From contig NZ_BMCP01000001.1 of NCBI RefSeq assembly GCF_014635245.1, positions 1,364,001 through 1,428,000 on the forward strand: DNA of 64,000 nt, in the 5' to 3' direction. Shown here one piece after another: positions 39,685 to 48,504 of the stretch. Each line of letters opens with the position of its first letter. Position 1 is the stretch's first letter. Source of the DNA: Agaricicola taiwanensis. GTDB lineage: Bacteria > Pseudomonadota > Alphaproteobacteria > Rhizobiales > Methylopilaceae. Below the pieces are notes generated by a model that was given only the letters and a program-made list of their open reading frames with translations, was not told the DNA's origin and did not search any database. A program made the position numbers and the translations under genes.

Positions 39685-40248
39685 TCAGGCGCCTTCGAGC
39701 TTGACCTCGGCGGGCTCGTCATCGGTGACGGCGTGCGGATCTTCGATCACGCCACGGATGACGGCGATACGTTTGATGATTTCCGAGACACCCTGAAAGA
39801 ACATCATGGCGAAACCGATTACGATGAAAGCCTTGGCAGGCCAGATGATCAGACCGCCGGCGTTGGAAGATATTTCGCCCGAGCGATAGGAGGACAGGAA
39901 TGACAGACGTGACTCGATGAAGAGCAAGATGACGAAGGGCATGAGGAAGATGAGGTGCCCAACGAGTTCGATCCAATTCTGGGTGCGCCGGGAAAATCGT
40001 GAAAGAACGATGTCGATTCTCACGTGTTCGTTCTTCAAAAAAGTATAGGCGGCACAGAGCATGAAGACGGCGCCGAACAGATACCACTGAACCTCAAGCC
40101 AGGCATTCGAGCTGACGTTCAGGAACTTGCGGCTCATCGCATTGGCAGCGCTGACGATGACAGCAATCAGAATAAACCAGCGTATCCACTTGTGGATGAA
40201 AGTGTTCACCGCATCGATGACGCGGCTGATGGCAAGTAACGCGGTCAC
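39685..40248 (-). CDS. TRAP transporter small permease (DctQ type)
   Basis: 187-residue four-helix membrane protein, the small subunit of a TRAP transporter. GTG 40248 is preceded by GAGGG at suitable distance. The family pattern NAMSRKFLNVSSNAWLEVQWYLFGAVFML is spread over the second helix, and the acidic C-terminal tail is cytoplasmic. It precedes the large permease by 46 bases on the same strand. No binding-protein gene lies in this unit, which supports pairing with the tandem binding proteins on the other side of otsBA. Confidence 0.9.
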   Translation of the reverse strand: MTALLAISRVIDAVNTFIHKWIRWFILIAVIVSAANAMSRKFLNVSSNAWLEVQWYLFGAVFMLCAAYTFLKNEHVRIDIVLSRFSRRTQNWIELVGHLIFLMPFVILLFIESRLSFLSSYRSGEISSNAGGLIIWPAKAFIVIGFAMMFFQGVSEIIKRIAVIRGVIEDPHAVTDDEPAEVKLEGA

Positions 40249-40375
40249 GGAGAACCCTCAAATGATGTGAGTGCGGCGCATGGCACCTATGCGAAAAGTG
40301 CATACCTATCAATATTTAGCATTGCTTGGCCTCGCGCGCGACTCCGAAAAGCCCTTCTCCCCTTCGACTTCTGGC

Positions 40376-41596
40376 CTATTGGGGAGGCAGTGTCCGGCTG
40401 ATCTCAGACCGGGCGCGCCCCCGTGGATCGCTCTCCGCGAAACGGTGCGCGACTTTGCCCGCAATCAGGGCGCCGATGGTGGTGATGAGCATGACAGCGA
40501 CCAGAGGCCAGGACGTCTGGTCCAGCAGATGGGCAACGGTCCAGGCACAGAAGGCGCTGAAACCGAGCTGAACCGCGCCGGACAAACCCGCTGCGGCGCC
40601 GGCAAGGTCGGGACGCACCGAAACCGCCGAGGCGGTGACGCTCGGCAGGGTCAGCCCCTGGGCGATGGAGAGGGGCAGCATGGGCAGGAACAACGCCAAA
40701 GGCGACTGGGGCCACATCCATTGCGCCGCCGCCATGGAAACCGCGCCGAAAACGGCGAGCGCCGTCCCATATCGGATCAGGGCCAGCGCCCCGACGCGCT
40801 CCGCCGTTCGGCCGGCGATGAAGTTGCCGACCATATAGCCGAACGAACCGATGATGAAATAAAGCCCGTAGGTGCTCGGCGGCTGACCTTGGAGAGTGAC
40901 CACGACATAGGGCGCGCCGCCAAGGAAGGAGAAAAAGGTAGCTGCCGTTGCTGCGAGTGTTGCCGAATGGGCGACGAAAAGGCGATTGCGCATCAAGATG
41001 CCGAAGGCGCCGATGAAGCCCGGCCCGGTGCCGGGGGCGACCGGCGCACGCGTTTCGTGCAGGCGCGAAAGGGCGATCAGCAGCACCACGCCGCCGGCGA
41101 GCCCGAGGAAGGCGAAGATGCCGCGCCATCCCAGCTCGGCATCAAGGAAACCACCCATGGCCGGTGCCAGCATGGGAGCGACCACCATGACAGTGGTGAT
41201 GTAGCCAAGCTGGCTCGCGGCCTTCGCCTGGCCGTGAATATCGCGCACGATCGCGCGTGCCAGAACAAAGCCGGCACAGCCGCCGGCGGCCTGGAGAACG
41301 CGCGAGGCAATCAATTCTTCGATGGAATTTGCAAATCCGCAGGCCAGCGTGCCGATCAGAAAAACCACGAAACCGCCGAGAACAACCGGTCGGCGGCCGT
41401 AACGGTCGGACAAGGAACCATGCAGGAGCTGGGACAGCGCGAAGGAGAGCAGATAGGCCGTAAGCGTCAGCTGCGCGGTCGCGTAGTCTGTGGCGAAGGT
41501 GACAGCAAAGCCCGGAATGGCGGGTTGCACGATGTTGAGCGAAAGCGGATTGATCGCCGAGATCGCCACCAGAACGAAAAGCCCGGGACGTCTCAT
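40376..41596 (-). CDS. Bcr/CflA-family MFS drug efflux transporter
   Basis: 406-residue major facilitator with about twelve transmembrane helices. The N-terminal motif NIVQPAIPGFAVTF and the loop 2-3 motif GSLSDRYGRRPVVLGG fit the Bcr/CflA drug-resistance subfamily. The motif C region (RAIVRDIHGQAKAASQLGYI) is also typical. Its start overlaps the stop of the EamA gene by four bases (ATGA), so the two exporters form an operon. The substrate is unknown. Confidence 0.9.
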   Translation of the reverse strand: MRRPGLFVLVAISAINPLSLNIVQPAIPGFAVTFATDYATAQLTLTAYLLSFALSQLLHGSLSDRYGRRPVVLGGFVVFLIGTLACGFANSIEELIASRVLQAAGGCAGFVLARAIVRDIHGQAKAASQLGYITTVMVVAPMLAPAMGGFLDAELGWRGIFAFLGLAGGVVLLIALSRLHETRAPVAPGTGPGFIGAFGILMRNRLFVAHSATLAATAATFFSFLGGAPYVVVTLQGQPPSTYGLYFIIGSFGYMVGNFIAGRTAERVGALALIRYGTALAVFGAVSMAAAQWMWPQSPLALFLPMLPLSIAQGLTLPSVTASAVSVRPDLAGAAAGLSGAVQLGFSAFCAWTVAHLLDQTSWPLVAVMLITTIGALIAGKVAHRFAESDPRGRARSEISRTLPPQ

Positions 41597-42537
41597 CGCG
41601 TACCCGGAGGTGACTGGACGACGGGCGCGGTCGTTGCGGCGCGCGCCCGCAGACGGTTTTCACGATGGATGGTGTAGATGCCGGAGCCGACGATGAGCCC
41701 TGTGCCAAGAAGGGCAAAGGTATCAGGAACATCGCCCCAGATGAGGAAGCCCAGCAGCAATGCCCAGAGCACGACGCTGTAGCGAAAGGGCGAGACCGTC
41801 GGCAGGTCGACGCCGCGGCAGGCGATGACCATGCACCAATTGCCGAACACTAGTGCCACGGCGGCAATGGCGAGCCGCGCGACGTCTCCCGAAGATGGCA
41901 TGCCCCAGGGCATGAAAGGCGTGAGGAGAAGTCCGCCGCTGAAGCTGCCGAGCGTAGAGCCGAGACCGACGACGAGGGCGGGTATCAGCGGGCTGATCCT
42001 GAGCGTCATCAGATCCCGGATGGCCATGAAGACGGCGGTCCCGAGCGCCAGCAGCGCTGCCATGTTGAACCCCGAGATCCCCGGCCGGAGGATCAGGAGG
42101 ACGCCTGCGAAGCCTGTGAGGACGGCCGCCCACCGCCGCCAGCCGACCTTCTCGCCGAGAAAAGGCACGGAAAGGGCGGTCAAAATCAAAGGCGTCGCCT
42201 GGACGACTGAAACGATCTCACCCAAGGCCATATAGGCGATCGCCGACACATAGCTGACCCCGATGATCATTTCGGCGCAGCCGCGCAGCGCGACGATGGG
42301 GGAGGCAAGGGCCCGCAAGCTGCGCCAGGCTCCCGAGGCCAGGATCAGCGCCATCATGAAGGCGATGGCGAAACCGCCTCTTATGGTCATGATTTGCGAA
42401 GCCGGCAGGGAGGCTGCCGTGAGCTTCACCAGGGCATCGTTGACCGTGAACAAGGCCATGGCGCCCAGCATGGCGAGAATGCCCCGCTGATTGGCGGAAA
42501 GAACGGGCAGTGAGGTGCCGGAGAAGGGCAGCGACAT
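41593..42537 (-). CDS. EamA/DMT-family membrane transporter
   Basis: 314-residue drug/metabolite transporter with about ten helices arranged as two EamA repeats. The first repeat starts ILAMLGAMALFTVNDALVKL and the second begins around FNMAALLALGTAVFMA. The cytoplasmic tail is basic and short. The start is ATG 42537, with no good Shine-Dalgarno. It is the first gene of a two-gene unit with the MFS exporter. The substrate cannot be assigned. Confidence 0.9.
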   Translation of the reverse strand: MSLPFSGTSLPVLSANQRGILAMLGAMALFTVNDALVKLTAASLPASQIMTIRGGFAIAFMMALILASGAWRSLRALASPIVALRGCAEMIIGVSYVSAIAYMALGEIVSVVQATPLILTALSVPFLGEKVGWRRWAAVLTGFAGVLLILRPGISGFNMAALLALGTAVFMAIRDLMTLRISPLIPALVVGLGSTLGSFSGGLLLTPFMPWGMPSSGDVARLAIAAVALVFGNWCMVIACRGVDLPTVSPFRYSVVLWALLLGFLIWGDVPDTFALLGTGLIVGSGIYTIHRENRLRARAATTAPVVQSPPGTR

Positions 42538-42628
42538 GGCAACACGCAGGAGGAACTCACGACGCAGTTTGCGCGAGGATGCCCTGGTTCAGCACGGATC
42601 AAGATGTTCTGCAACCAAATGCTGGCGA

Positions 42629-43639
42629 CTAGCCACCGGTCACGGACATATGCCGGGGCATCGCACCTTGGGAACGGTCCCGCGCGATGACGAAGTCATG
42701 CCCCTTGGGTTTCCGCGCGATCGCTTCATCGATCGCGGCGTCGAGCAGGCTATCGTCTGTGCTCGCCCTGAGCGGCGCCCGAAGATCGGCCGCATCCTCC
42801 TGCCCAAGGCACATGTAGAGCGTGCCGGTGCAGGTGAGCCGCACTCGGTTGCAGCCTTCGCAGAAATTATGGGTCAGCGGTGTGATGAAGCCAATCCGGC
42901 CGCCTGTTTCCGCCGCCCGGACGTAGCGTGCAGGACCGCCTGTCTTATGGGGGATGTCATCCAACCGGTAGCGCTGGGAAAACCGCGCGCGAACCAGAGA
43001 AAGCGGCAGATATTGATCCGTTCGGTCACCTTCGATGTCGCCCATGGGCATGGTCTCGATGAAGGTGATATCGAAGCCCCGGCCATGAGCCCACTGAACC
43101 ATGTCCGCGAGTTCATCTTCATTGGTGCCGCGCAGGGCAACGGTGTTGATCTTCACCGAGAGCCCGGCAGCCTGCGCCGCATCGATGCCGGCAAGGACAC
43201 GATCAAGATCGCCCCAGCGGGTCACGCGGCGGAAGAGCTCCGGATCCAAAGTGTCGAGCGACACATTGATGCGTCGGACGCCGGCCGCAAAGAGATCGCC
43301 GGCAAAGCGGGCGAGTTGGCTGCCGTTGGTGGTGAGCGTCAGTTCATCGAGTGCGCTGCTGTCGAGGTGACGGCCGAGCGCGCGCACAAGATCCATCATG
43401 CCCCGTCGAACCAGCGGCTCGCCTCCCGTCAGTCTCAGTTTCCTGACGCCGCGGCGGACGAAGGCCGTGCACAGCCGGTCCAGCTCTTCCAGCGTGAGAA
43501 GATCGCGTTTGGGCAGGAAGGTCATGTGTTCCGACATGCAGTAGGTGCAGCGAAAGTCGCAGCGGTCGGTTACGGAGACGCGGAGATAGGAGATCGCGCG
43601 CCCGAAAGGATCTATCAAAGATGGGAGCTGGGCTGCCAA
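42629..43639 (-). CDS. moaA: GTP 3',8-cyclase MoaA (molybdenum cofactor synthesis)
   Basis: Radical SAM enzyme that, with MoaC, converts GTP to cyclic pyranopterin monophosphate. The 336-residue protein has the N-terminal [4Fe-4S] motif CDFRCTYC (Cys27, Cys31, Cys34), the GGEPL motif, and a second cluster site in [12 protein letters not shown] near the C-terminus. The catalytic Gly-Gly tail is present at the end (SVTGG). The start is uncertain: TTG 43639 or TTG 43618, since no in-frame ATG exists. It is divergent from the DUF971 gene, sharing an 89-base promoter region. Confidence 0.95.
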   Translation of the reverse strand: MAAQLPSLIDPFGRAISYLRVSVTDRCDFRCTYCMSEHMTFLPKRDLLTLEELDRLCTAFVRRGVRKLRLTGGEPLVRRGMMDLVRALGRHLDSSALDELTLTTNGSQLARFAGDLFAAGVRRINVSLDTLDPELFRRVTRWGDLDRVLAGIDAAQAAGLSVKINTVALRGTNEDELADMVQWAHGRGFDITFIETMPMGDIEGDRTDQYLPLSLVRARFSQRYRLDDIPHKTGGPARYVRAAETGGRIGFITPLTHNFCEGCNRVRLTCTGTLYMCLGQEDAADLRAPLRASTDDSLLDAAIDEAIARKPKGHDFVIARDRSQGAMPRHMSVTGG

Positions 43640-43728
43640 TCGCTTAAATATCCATCTCTCGCCGAAGCCATCGCTCGCGAAACGATAACCACACCTCTAA
43701 ACTAGGAAGATCAGGTTACGACGTAAAG

Positions 43729-44109
43729 ATGCACAAAGGAAACGAAGGCGTGACAGCCCTGTGGCCGCTGGAACTACGGCTCGCCAAGAGCCGCGATCAC
43801 CTCACCGTCATGTGGGACGATGGCCGCAGTGATCGGCTCGATGCGGAATACCTGCGCGTTGAAAGCCCCAGCGCCGAGGTGCAGGGGCATGGGCCGGGAG
43901 AGAAGAAGCTCGTGGCCGGAAAACGCCAGGTCCGCGTTGAGGCTGTCGAGCCGGTCGGAAATTACGCGGTGAAACTCGTCTTTGACGACGGCCACAGCAG
44001 CGGCATCTTCACCTGGAACTATCTCCGAACGCTCGCCGACGACCATGGCGAGCGATGGGCTCGCTATCTTGCGGAGCTGGAGGCAACCGGGTCACGCCGC
44101 GATCCCTAG
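43729..44109 (+). CDS. DUF971 domain protein
   Basis: 126-residue stand-alone DUF971 protein (the fold found at the N-terminus of gamma-butyrobetaine hydroxylase and at the C-terminus of some Mrp-type Fe-S carriers such as plant HCF101). Recognisable parts are LTVMWDDGRSDRLDAEYLR and the later VGNYAVKLVFDDGHSSGIFTW. No cysteines are present, so it does not itself hold a cluster through Cys. It is divergent from moaA, a double Fe-S cluster enzyme. The function is unknown. Confidence 0.85.
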   Translation: MHKGNEGVTALWPLELRLAKSRDHLTVMWDDGRSDRLDAEYLRVESPSAEVQGHGPGEKKLVAGKRQVRVEAVEPVGNYAVKLVFDDGHSSGIFTWNYLRTLADDHGERWARYLAELEATGSRRDP

Positions 44110-44112
44110 CAA

Positions 44113-44135
44113 GAGGCCGGCTCGTCGCCGGCCTC
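44113..44135. terminator. Hairpin between DUF971 and L,D-transpeptidase genes
   Basis: A nine-base-pair GC-rich stem GAGGCCGGC/GCCGGCCTC (44113-44121 with 44127-44135) with a five-base loop lies four bases after the DUF971 stop, between convergent genes. No clear T-run follows, so it may be a weak bidirectional terminator. Confidence 0.5.
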
Positions 44136-44154
44136 CGATCTGGCGATGAATGGC

Positions 44155-44736
44155 TCAGCGCATCACGACGACGCGGGTGCCGACGTTCACACGTTCATAA
44201 AGGTCGGCGACATCTTCATTGGTCATGCGGAAGCAGCCGGATGACACCGCCGTTCCGATGGTCCAAGGCTCGTTGGAGCCATGGATGCGGTAGATGCTCG
44301 ACCCAAGATAGAGAGCGCGGGCGCCCAGCGGGTTCTGGGGGCCCCCCGGCATGAAGCGTGGCAGGTCCGGCTGTCGCTTCAGCATGGGCGCGGGCGGGCG
44401 CCAATCCGGCCATTCGCGCTTCGCGCTGATGCTGTGCGCTCCGCCCCACTGGAAGCCATCACGACCGACGCCGATGCCGTAGCGCAGCGCCTTGCCGTCA
44501 GGCATCACCAGATAGAGCCGCCGTTCGGTCGTGTTGACGACGATGGTGCCTGGCTTGTGCTTTGTCTCGTAGTCGATGATCTCGCGGGGAATGGACGAGC
44601 CGCGGGCCCGGCTGGGCTGCGCGATGATCGGCTCGCGGGTCACGGGATCAATCATATAGGCGTCGGCAGAGGTCATCCCCCCTGCGAGCGCGGCGGCGAC
44701 CAATGTCGCGCGCAGAACGTAATGGCTCAACGTCAT
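44155..44736 (-). CDS. YkuD-family L,D-transpeptidase
   Basis: 193-residue exported L,D-transpeptidase, which crosslinks peptidoglycan peptides or attaches proteins to them. ATG 44736 begins a signal peptide (residues 1 to about 26, ending near TSADA); the frame extends 11 codons further. The catalytic motif is complete: His152 (YRIHGSNEP) and Cys168 (SSGCFRM). The family segment GTIVVNTTERRLYLVMPDG marks the start of the YkuD domain. The protein is the small form common in alphaproteobacteria, without extra binding domains. Confidence 0.93.
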   Translation of the reverse strand: MTLSHYVLRATLVAAALAGGMTSADAYMIDPVTREPIIAQPSRARGSSIPREIIDYETKHKPGTIVVNTTERRLYLVMPDGKALRYGIGVGRDGFQWGGAHSISAKREWPDWRPPAPMLKRQPDLPRFMPGGPQNPLGARALYLGSSIYRIHGSNEPWTIGTAVSSGCFRMTNEDVADLYERVNVGTRVVVMR

Positions 44737-44981
44737 CGCTGGCTCTATCTCTCGTAAGACGGCGCGCATGTGCCATGCGCCATGCGCTTATCCTCGCGGC
44801 GAGGGATCCCCGCAACGGTTGCAGCGGCAATCAGAGACCGCGGCGGTGCGTATTTTCGACATATGTGTGGCTTGGGTGACAGAAGGGAGATAGCTGCCCC
44901 CACACGGTTACGTTCCGCTAACCGATTCCGCTGCTTCATGACCCTCGTTAGACAAGGTGATTCGCCGCTGGCGGAGGATGC

Positions 44982-45182
44982 ATGGGCATTGTAATTGAGT
45001 TCCCGAAGCAAGCTGCTGCGGACCAGGAAGACCCTCAGATCGACCTGATGACTGCCGTGGATGTGGCCATACGTGACCTAGCGGATGTGCTGCGCAATTG
45101 GGACACGGAGGAGGCACGTCGTCAGGCGCGCGAATGCCGTAACACGCTGCTGAACGCCTATCTTCTCTCGCTCGCCGAATAG
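44982..45182 (+). CDS. Small hypothetical protein, 66 residues
   Basis: A compact soluble protein with a well placed GGAGG at 44973-44977 before ATG 44982. The N-terminus MGIVIEFPKQAAADQ is followed by a predicted helical region with alternating charge (AVDVAIRDLADVLRNWDTEEAR). It contains one cysteine and no signal peptide. I do not recognise the family. It sits between the divergent L,D-transpeptidase gene and an MFS gene on the same strand. Confidence 0.6.
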   Translation: MGIVIEFPKQAAADQEDPQIDLMTAVDVAIRDLADVLRNWDTEEARRQARECRNTLLNAYLLSLAE

Positions 45183-45283
45183 CGTCTGTCCCTCGTTCCG
45201 CAGTATGTCGCCAGCCCCAGTCAGCCGGCGGACAAGCGGTAGAGCAGGGCAGATGATAAAGGTGCGATTGCCTGGCGCACAGG

Positions 45284-45302
45284 GCTGTGTATTGTTCACA
45301 GC
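45284..45302. promoter_or_regulatory. Inverted repeat abutting the MFS start codon
   Basis: GCTGTG (45284-45289) and CACAGC (45297-45302) form an inverted repeat with a seven-base spacer that ends exactly at the ATG of the next gene, which has no Shine-Dalgarno. It could be an operator or an mRNA hairpin over the start site. Confidence 0.45.
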
Positions 45303-46523
45303 ATGACCGCTTCGGTATCTCCCACCACGTCTGCAGAGGCCGTGACGCGTAGAAACGTCCTGGTCCTGTCGGTTGCACAGGCCTTGGGCGGCGCGAGCGG
45401 TCCGATCATCATCTCGCTTGGCGGAATCGTCGGTCAGATGTTGTCGCCGGCCGGTGCCTTGGTCACCCTACCGGTGACCTGCTATCATATGGGCTTGGCC
45501 CTCGGGGCTCTTCCTGCCTCTTTCATCATGCGCCATCTTGGCCGCCGCAGCGGCTATCTGCTCGGCGCCACCTTGGGAATGCTGTCGGGGCTGATCGCCA
45601 CCTTCGGCATCATCAGCTCGGCTTTCCTCATCTTCTGCCTAGGCACGTTGATCGCCGGCTTCTACGGCTCCTATGTCCAGAGCTATCGCTTCGCCGCGGC
45701 AGATGAGGCGGCGGGGCCGCTGAAGGCGAGGGCGATTTCATCCGTGATGGTCGGAGGCCTCGTTGCCGCGGTCATCGGACCGCAGCTTGTGATCTGGATG
45801 CGTGACGCCATCCCCGGTGTCCCCTTTGCGGGAAGCTTCATCAGCCAGACTGCTCTGGCCGTTCTTGCCCTGCCTGTCCTCGCCTTCTTCCGCGCCACAC
45901 GGCCCACGCCTGGTGTCAAACTGGAAAGTGCCGGGCGGCCGTTGCGCCAGATCATGCTGAAGCCCCGTTTCATCCTGGCGGTTGCCACCGGCATCGTCTC
46001 CTACGGCCTCATGAGCTTCATGATGACGGCGGCGCCAATCGCAATGGTGGGATGCGGCTTCACCGTGGGAGAGGCGGCGCTTGGCATTCAATGGCACGTG
46101 CTGGGCATGTTCATGCCGAGCTTCTTCACCGGACGGCTCATTACGCGCTTCGGCAAGGAGAAGGTCATGGCATTCGGCTTGCTGCTCATCGCGGCATCCG
46201 CCGCGGTCGCGCTGTCAGGTATCGCACTGACGCATTTCTGGCTCTCGCTTGTGCTGCTCGGCCTTGGCTGGAACTTCGGCTTCATCGGCGCTACCGCCAT
46301 GGTCACCGACTGCCACACCCATGAGGAGCGGGGCAAGGTCCAGGGAATGAATGACTTCCTGATCTTCGGGTCGGTCGCCGTGGCTTCGTTCTCGTCGGGC
46401 ACGCTGCTATCGACGGTGGGCTGGGAAATTCTCAACTGGGCCATATTCCCGATCGTGGCCGCCGTGCTCGTGCCGCTCCTGTGGCAGGCCAGGGCAGGGG
46501 CTCGTCCCGCAGGCATTGCCTGA
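45303..46523 (+). CDS. MFS transporter
   Basis: 406-residue major facilitator with about twelve transmembrane helices (LSVAQALGGASGPIIISLGG near the N-terminus). The loop 2-3 motif is FIMRHLGRRSGYLLG, and loop 8-9 has GRLITRFGKEKVMAFG. It resembles uncharacterised alphaproteobacterial carriers rather than Bcr/CflA drug pumps. The substrate is unknown. The start at ATG 45303 lacks a Shine-Dalgarno and directly follows an inverted repeat; GTG 45342 is an alternative but would lose little of the cytoplasmic N-terminus. Confidence 0.88.
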   Translation: MTASVSPTTSAEAVTRRNVLVLSVAQALGGASGPIIISLGGIVGQMLSPAGALVTLPVTCYHMGLALGALPASFIMRHLGRRSGYLLGATLGMLSGLIATFGIISSAFLIFCLGTLIAGFYGSYVQSYRFAAADEAAGPLKARAISSVMVGGLVAAVIGPQLVIWMRDAIPGVPFAGSFISQTALAVLALPVLAFFRATRPTPGVKLESAGRPLRQIMLKPRFILAVATGIVSYGLMSFMMTAAPIAMVGCGFTVGEAALGIQWHVLGMFMPSFFTGRLITRFGKEKVMAFGLLLIAASAAVALSGIALTHFWLSLVLLGLGWNFGFIGATAMVTDCHTHEERGKVQGMNDFLIFGSVAVASFSSGTLLSTVGWEILNWAIFPIVAAVLVPLLWQARAGARPAGIA

Positions 46524-46562
46524 GCTCCTATCGAAGCTAAAACCGCTGTTATGTGAGGGGAA

Positions 46563-46637
46563 TGGTGGGCGGTACAGGGATTGAACCTGTGACCCCACGC
46601 GTGTGAAGCGTGTGCTCTCCCGCTGAGCTAACCGCCC
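46563..46637 (-). tRNA. tRNA-Val (anticodon CAC), CCA encoded
   Basis: On the minus strand the sequence folds as a tRNA: acceptor GGGCGGT/ACCGCCC, D-arm GCTC...GAGC, anticodon stem CACGC/GCGTG with loop TTCACAC, and T-arm ACAGG TTCAATC CCTGT. The anticodon CAC reads GTG (valine). The 3' CCA is encoded. No integrated element is seen next to it. Confidence 0.95.
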
Positions 46638-46671
46638 GGTGCGCCGTTCCTATGAGCGCGCCGCGTGCCTG

Positions 46672-48420
46672 TCAAGCGGCGCCATCGAAGGCATAGGCCG
46701 TTCTGACCGCGCCCCAATGCCGCCCGCCGACGCGGATCGGCGCGTCCACCTCCATCATCAGCACCATCCGGCCTCCGCCCATGTCGCGCTTGTACGACTG
46801 GATCAGGAAGGGGCGCATGTTGCGGGCGGCGGCAAGGCCGGCCCGATCGTCGAAGATACGGCGGTTGCGACAGTGCGCGGCGTTCCAGATCGGATCGTCC
46901 GGACGCTGCGGTTGGGAGTAGATGGTGTTGTGAACCGGCAGGTAGCCGTTGCGATCAACGGCGGCGCAGAAGCTCATCCGCCGATCCTCGGCCACCGCCG
47001 CCTCCTGGATCGGCGGCAGGACACGATCAAGCTCAGCCAGGGCAGGGTGGTCATGCTGAAGAGGATCGGTGTTGGGAATGGGAGTGTAGGTCGTCTCGAA
47101 CAACTCCTCCATGCGGAGCCGGCCTTCGCCGATGCAGCGCTCCATGGCCTGACCGACCTCCATGGAGACGCGCAGCGCACGTTCCACGAAGCCGGCATAA
47201 TTCTCGTCGAGCCGCGAGAGCGTCGCGCCCAGTGCCGCCCGCGTCTGTTCTGATAGCGCCTCGAACGAACAGTGCAGCCCAGCGGTACTGACGCCCCGAA
47301 CCTGAAGCGCGACGGCACCGATGCCGTCGATGTCGGCTTCGATCCGGGCTCCCGGTTTGACCTCGTGCTCACCGAGCGTGATCAGCACGCCACCTTCCGA
47401 CAGATCAAAGGTCGTTCCGGCATAGCGCCCTCCGCTTGCGCGAACCTCCGCCTTGAGGCTGGCAGGCCTGCGGCGGTGCGTGCGCCGGTCGCCGGCTTCC
47501 GTTTGGCGCAGGAAGAGCGTGAGGCGGCGCTCCAGGTCGTTCGCGCGCCTTGCCGCCTGCTGACCGTTTTCCTCAATGCGGCTCGCGATCGCCGTGGTAT
47601 TGGCGGCGGACACATCGATCTCGGCCGCCGATTGTGCCACCACATCGACGGCGCGGCCTGCCTGAGCGGCCAGCGTGCCGAGCGTTCCGGTGACGGAGCG
47701 TTGAAGATCCACCGATTGCGAAACAGCGGCGAACACCGGCTCGATGGTGTCGATCGCCGAGCCGATGCGCTCCACGGCGTCGACCGAGTTCTTCGTCACG
47801 CTGTTGAGCTGCTCGATCTTGCGGCGGATTTCCTCCGTCGCGCGCTGAGTTTCCAGCGACAGGTTCTTCACCTCGCTGGCGACGACGGCGAAGCCGCGGC
47901 CGGCTTCACCCGCTCGCGCCGCCTCGATGGTGGCATTGAGCGCCAGGAGGTTGGTCTGCCTCGCGATATTGGCGATGAGACTGACGACCTCGCCGATCTC
48001 CACGGTTGACGCGGTGAGGTCACTGACGGATTGCCGGGTGTCCCGGGCCGCATGTGCCGCCCGTTCAGTGAAGACCTTTGCTTCGGCAACACGGCTGTCG
48101 ATATCGGCGCTTGCTTCGCTCAGCCGCTCGGCAGCCGCGGCGATGTCGCTGCCGGTATTGCCAAGGCCGGCGGCCATCTCACCGAGGCTGCCTGTCTGGC
48201 CTTGGATGCCGCGCAGCGCGTCGGTGATCTCCCTGGTTTCCTCTGAAACAGCGCTCATGGCAGCGCCGATGGCGGCAGATGTCGCCTTCAAATCATCTTC
48301 AACGAGGTCGAGCGTTTCGCGCACGCCGTCGAGCGCGCTTTGCTCATCGGCCGATGTGACATGGCTGTTCTCCCGGATGGGCGGAACGGCGGCATCTTCC
48401 CGAGACGGCATCGGCAGCAT
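46672..48420 (-). CDS. Soluble methyl-accepting chemotaxis protein with PilZ domain
   Basis: Cytoplasmic chemoreceptor-like protein. ATG 48420 (582 residues) follows GGAGG with good spacing; an upstream ATG 48456 has no such site. There is no transmembrane or HAMP segment. Residues about 25-305 form the coiled-coil MCP signalling domain with the tip [19 protein letters not shown] (156-174). A PilZ domain follows with the complete c-di-GMP signature: Arg312-xxx-Arg316 and DLSEGG (339-344). The C-terminal part (about 410-582) looks like a globular sensor domain with [16 protein letters not shown] and [11 protein letters not shown]. Order signal-PilZ-sensor is unusual. It is monocistronic beside tRNA-Val. 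Confidence 0.88.
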   Translation of the reverse strand: MLPMPSREDAAVPPIRENSHVTSADEQSALDGVRETLDLVEDDLKATSAAIGAAMSAVSEETREITDALRGIQGQTGSLGEMAAGLGNTGSDIAAAAERLSEASADIDSRVAEAKVFTERAAHAARDTRQSVSDLTASTVEIGEVVSLIANIARQTNLLALNATIEAARAGEAGRGFAVVASEVKNLSLETQRATEEIRRKIEQLNSVTKNSVDAVERIGSAIDTIEPVFAAVSQSVDLQRSVTGTLGTLAAQAGRAVDVVAQSAAEIDVSAANTTAIASRIEENGQQAARRANDLERRLTLFLRQTEAGDRRTHRRRPASLKAEVRASGGRYAGTTFDLSEGGVLITLGEHEVKPGARIEADIDGIGAVALQVRGVSTAGLHCSFEALSEQTRAALGATLSRLDENYAGFVERALRVSMEVGQAMERCIGEGRLRMEELFETTYTPIPNTDPLQHDHPALAELDRVLPPIQEAAVAEDRRMSFCAAVDRNGYLPVHNTIYSQPQRPDDPIWNAAHCRNRRIFDDRAGLAAARNMRPFLIQSYKRDMGGGRMVLMMEVDAPIRVGGRHWGAVRTAYAFDGAA

Positions 48421-48504
48421 GATCGGTCCCCTCCGGATGTGAAGCTTGAGCTTCATCTTGTCCGAAGTGACGATTGCAGGTTGTATTTAACGGCGGGTGA
48501 AGGG

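Noticed and set aside
40271-41677. Plus-strand open frame of 468 codons
   Set aside because: A low-complexity charged product that mirrors the Bcr/CflA transporter gene and its neighbour.
44912-44937. GTTCC on the minus strand upstream of the L,D-transpeptidase as an EcfG promoter
   Set aside because: At 16-17 bases from GGAAC there is no CGTT-like sequence.
46563-46637. tRNA-Val as an integration site for a mobile element
   Set aside because: No integrase, direct repeat of the tRNA end or change in gene content is seen on either side.
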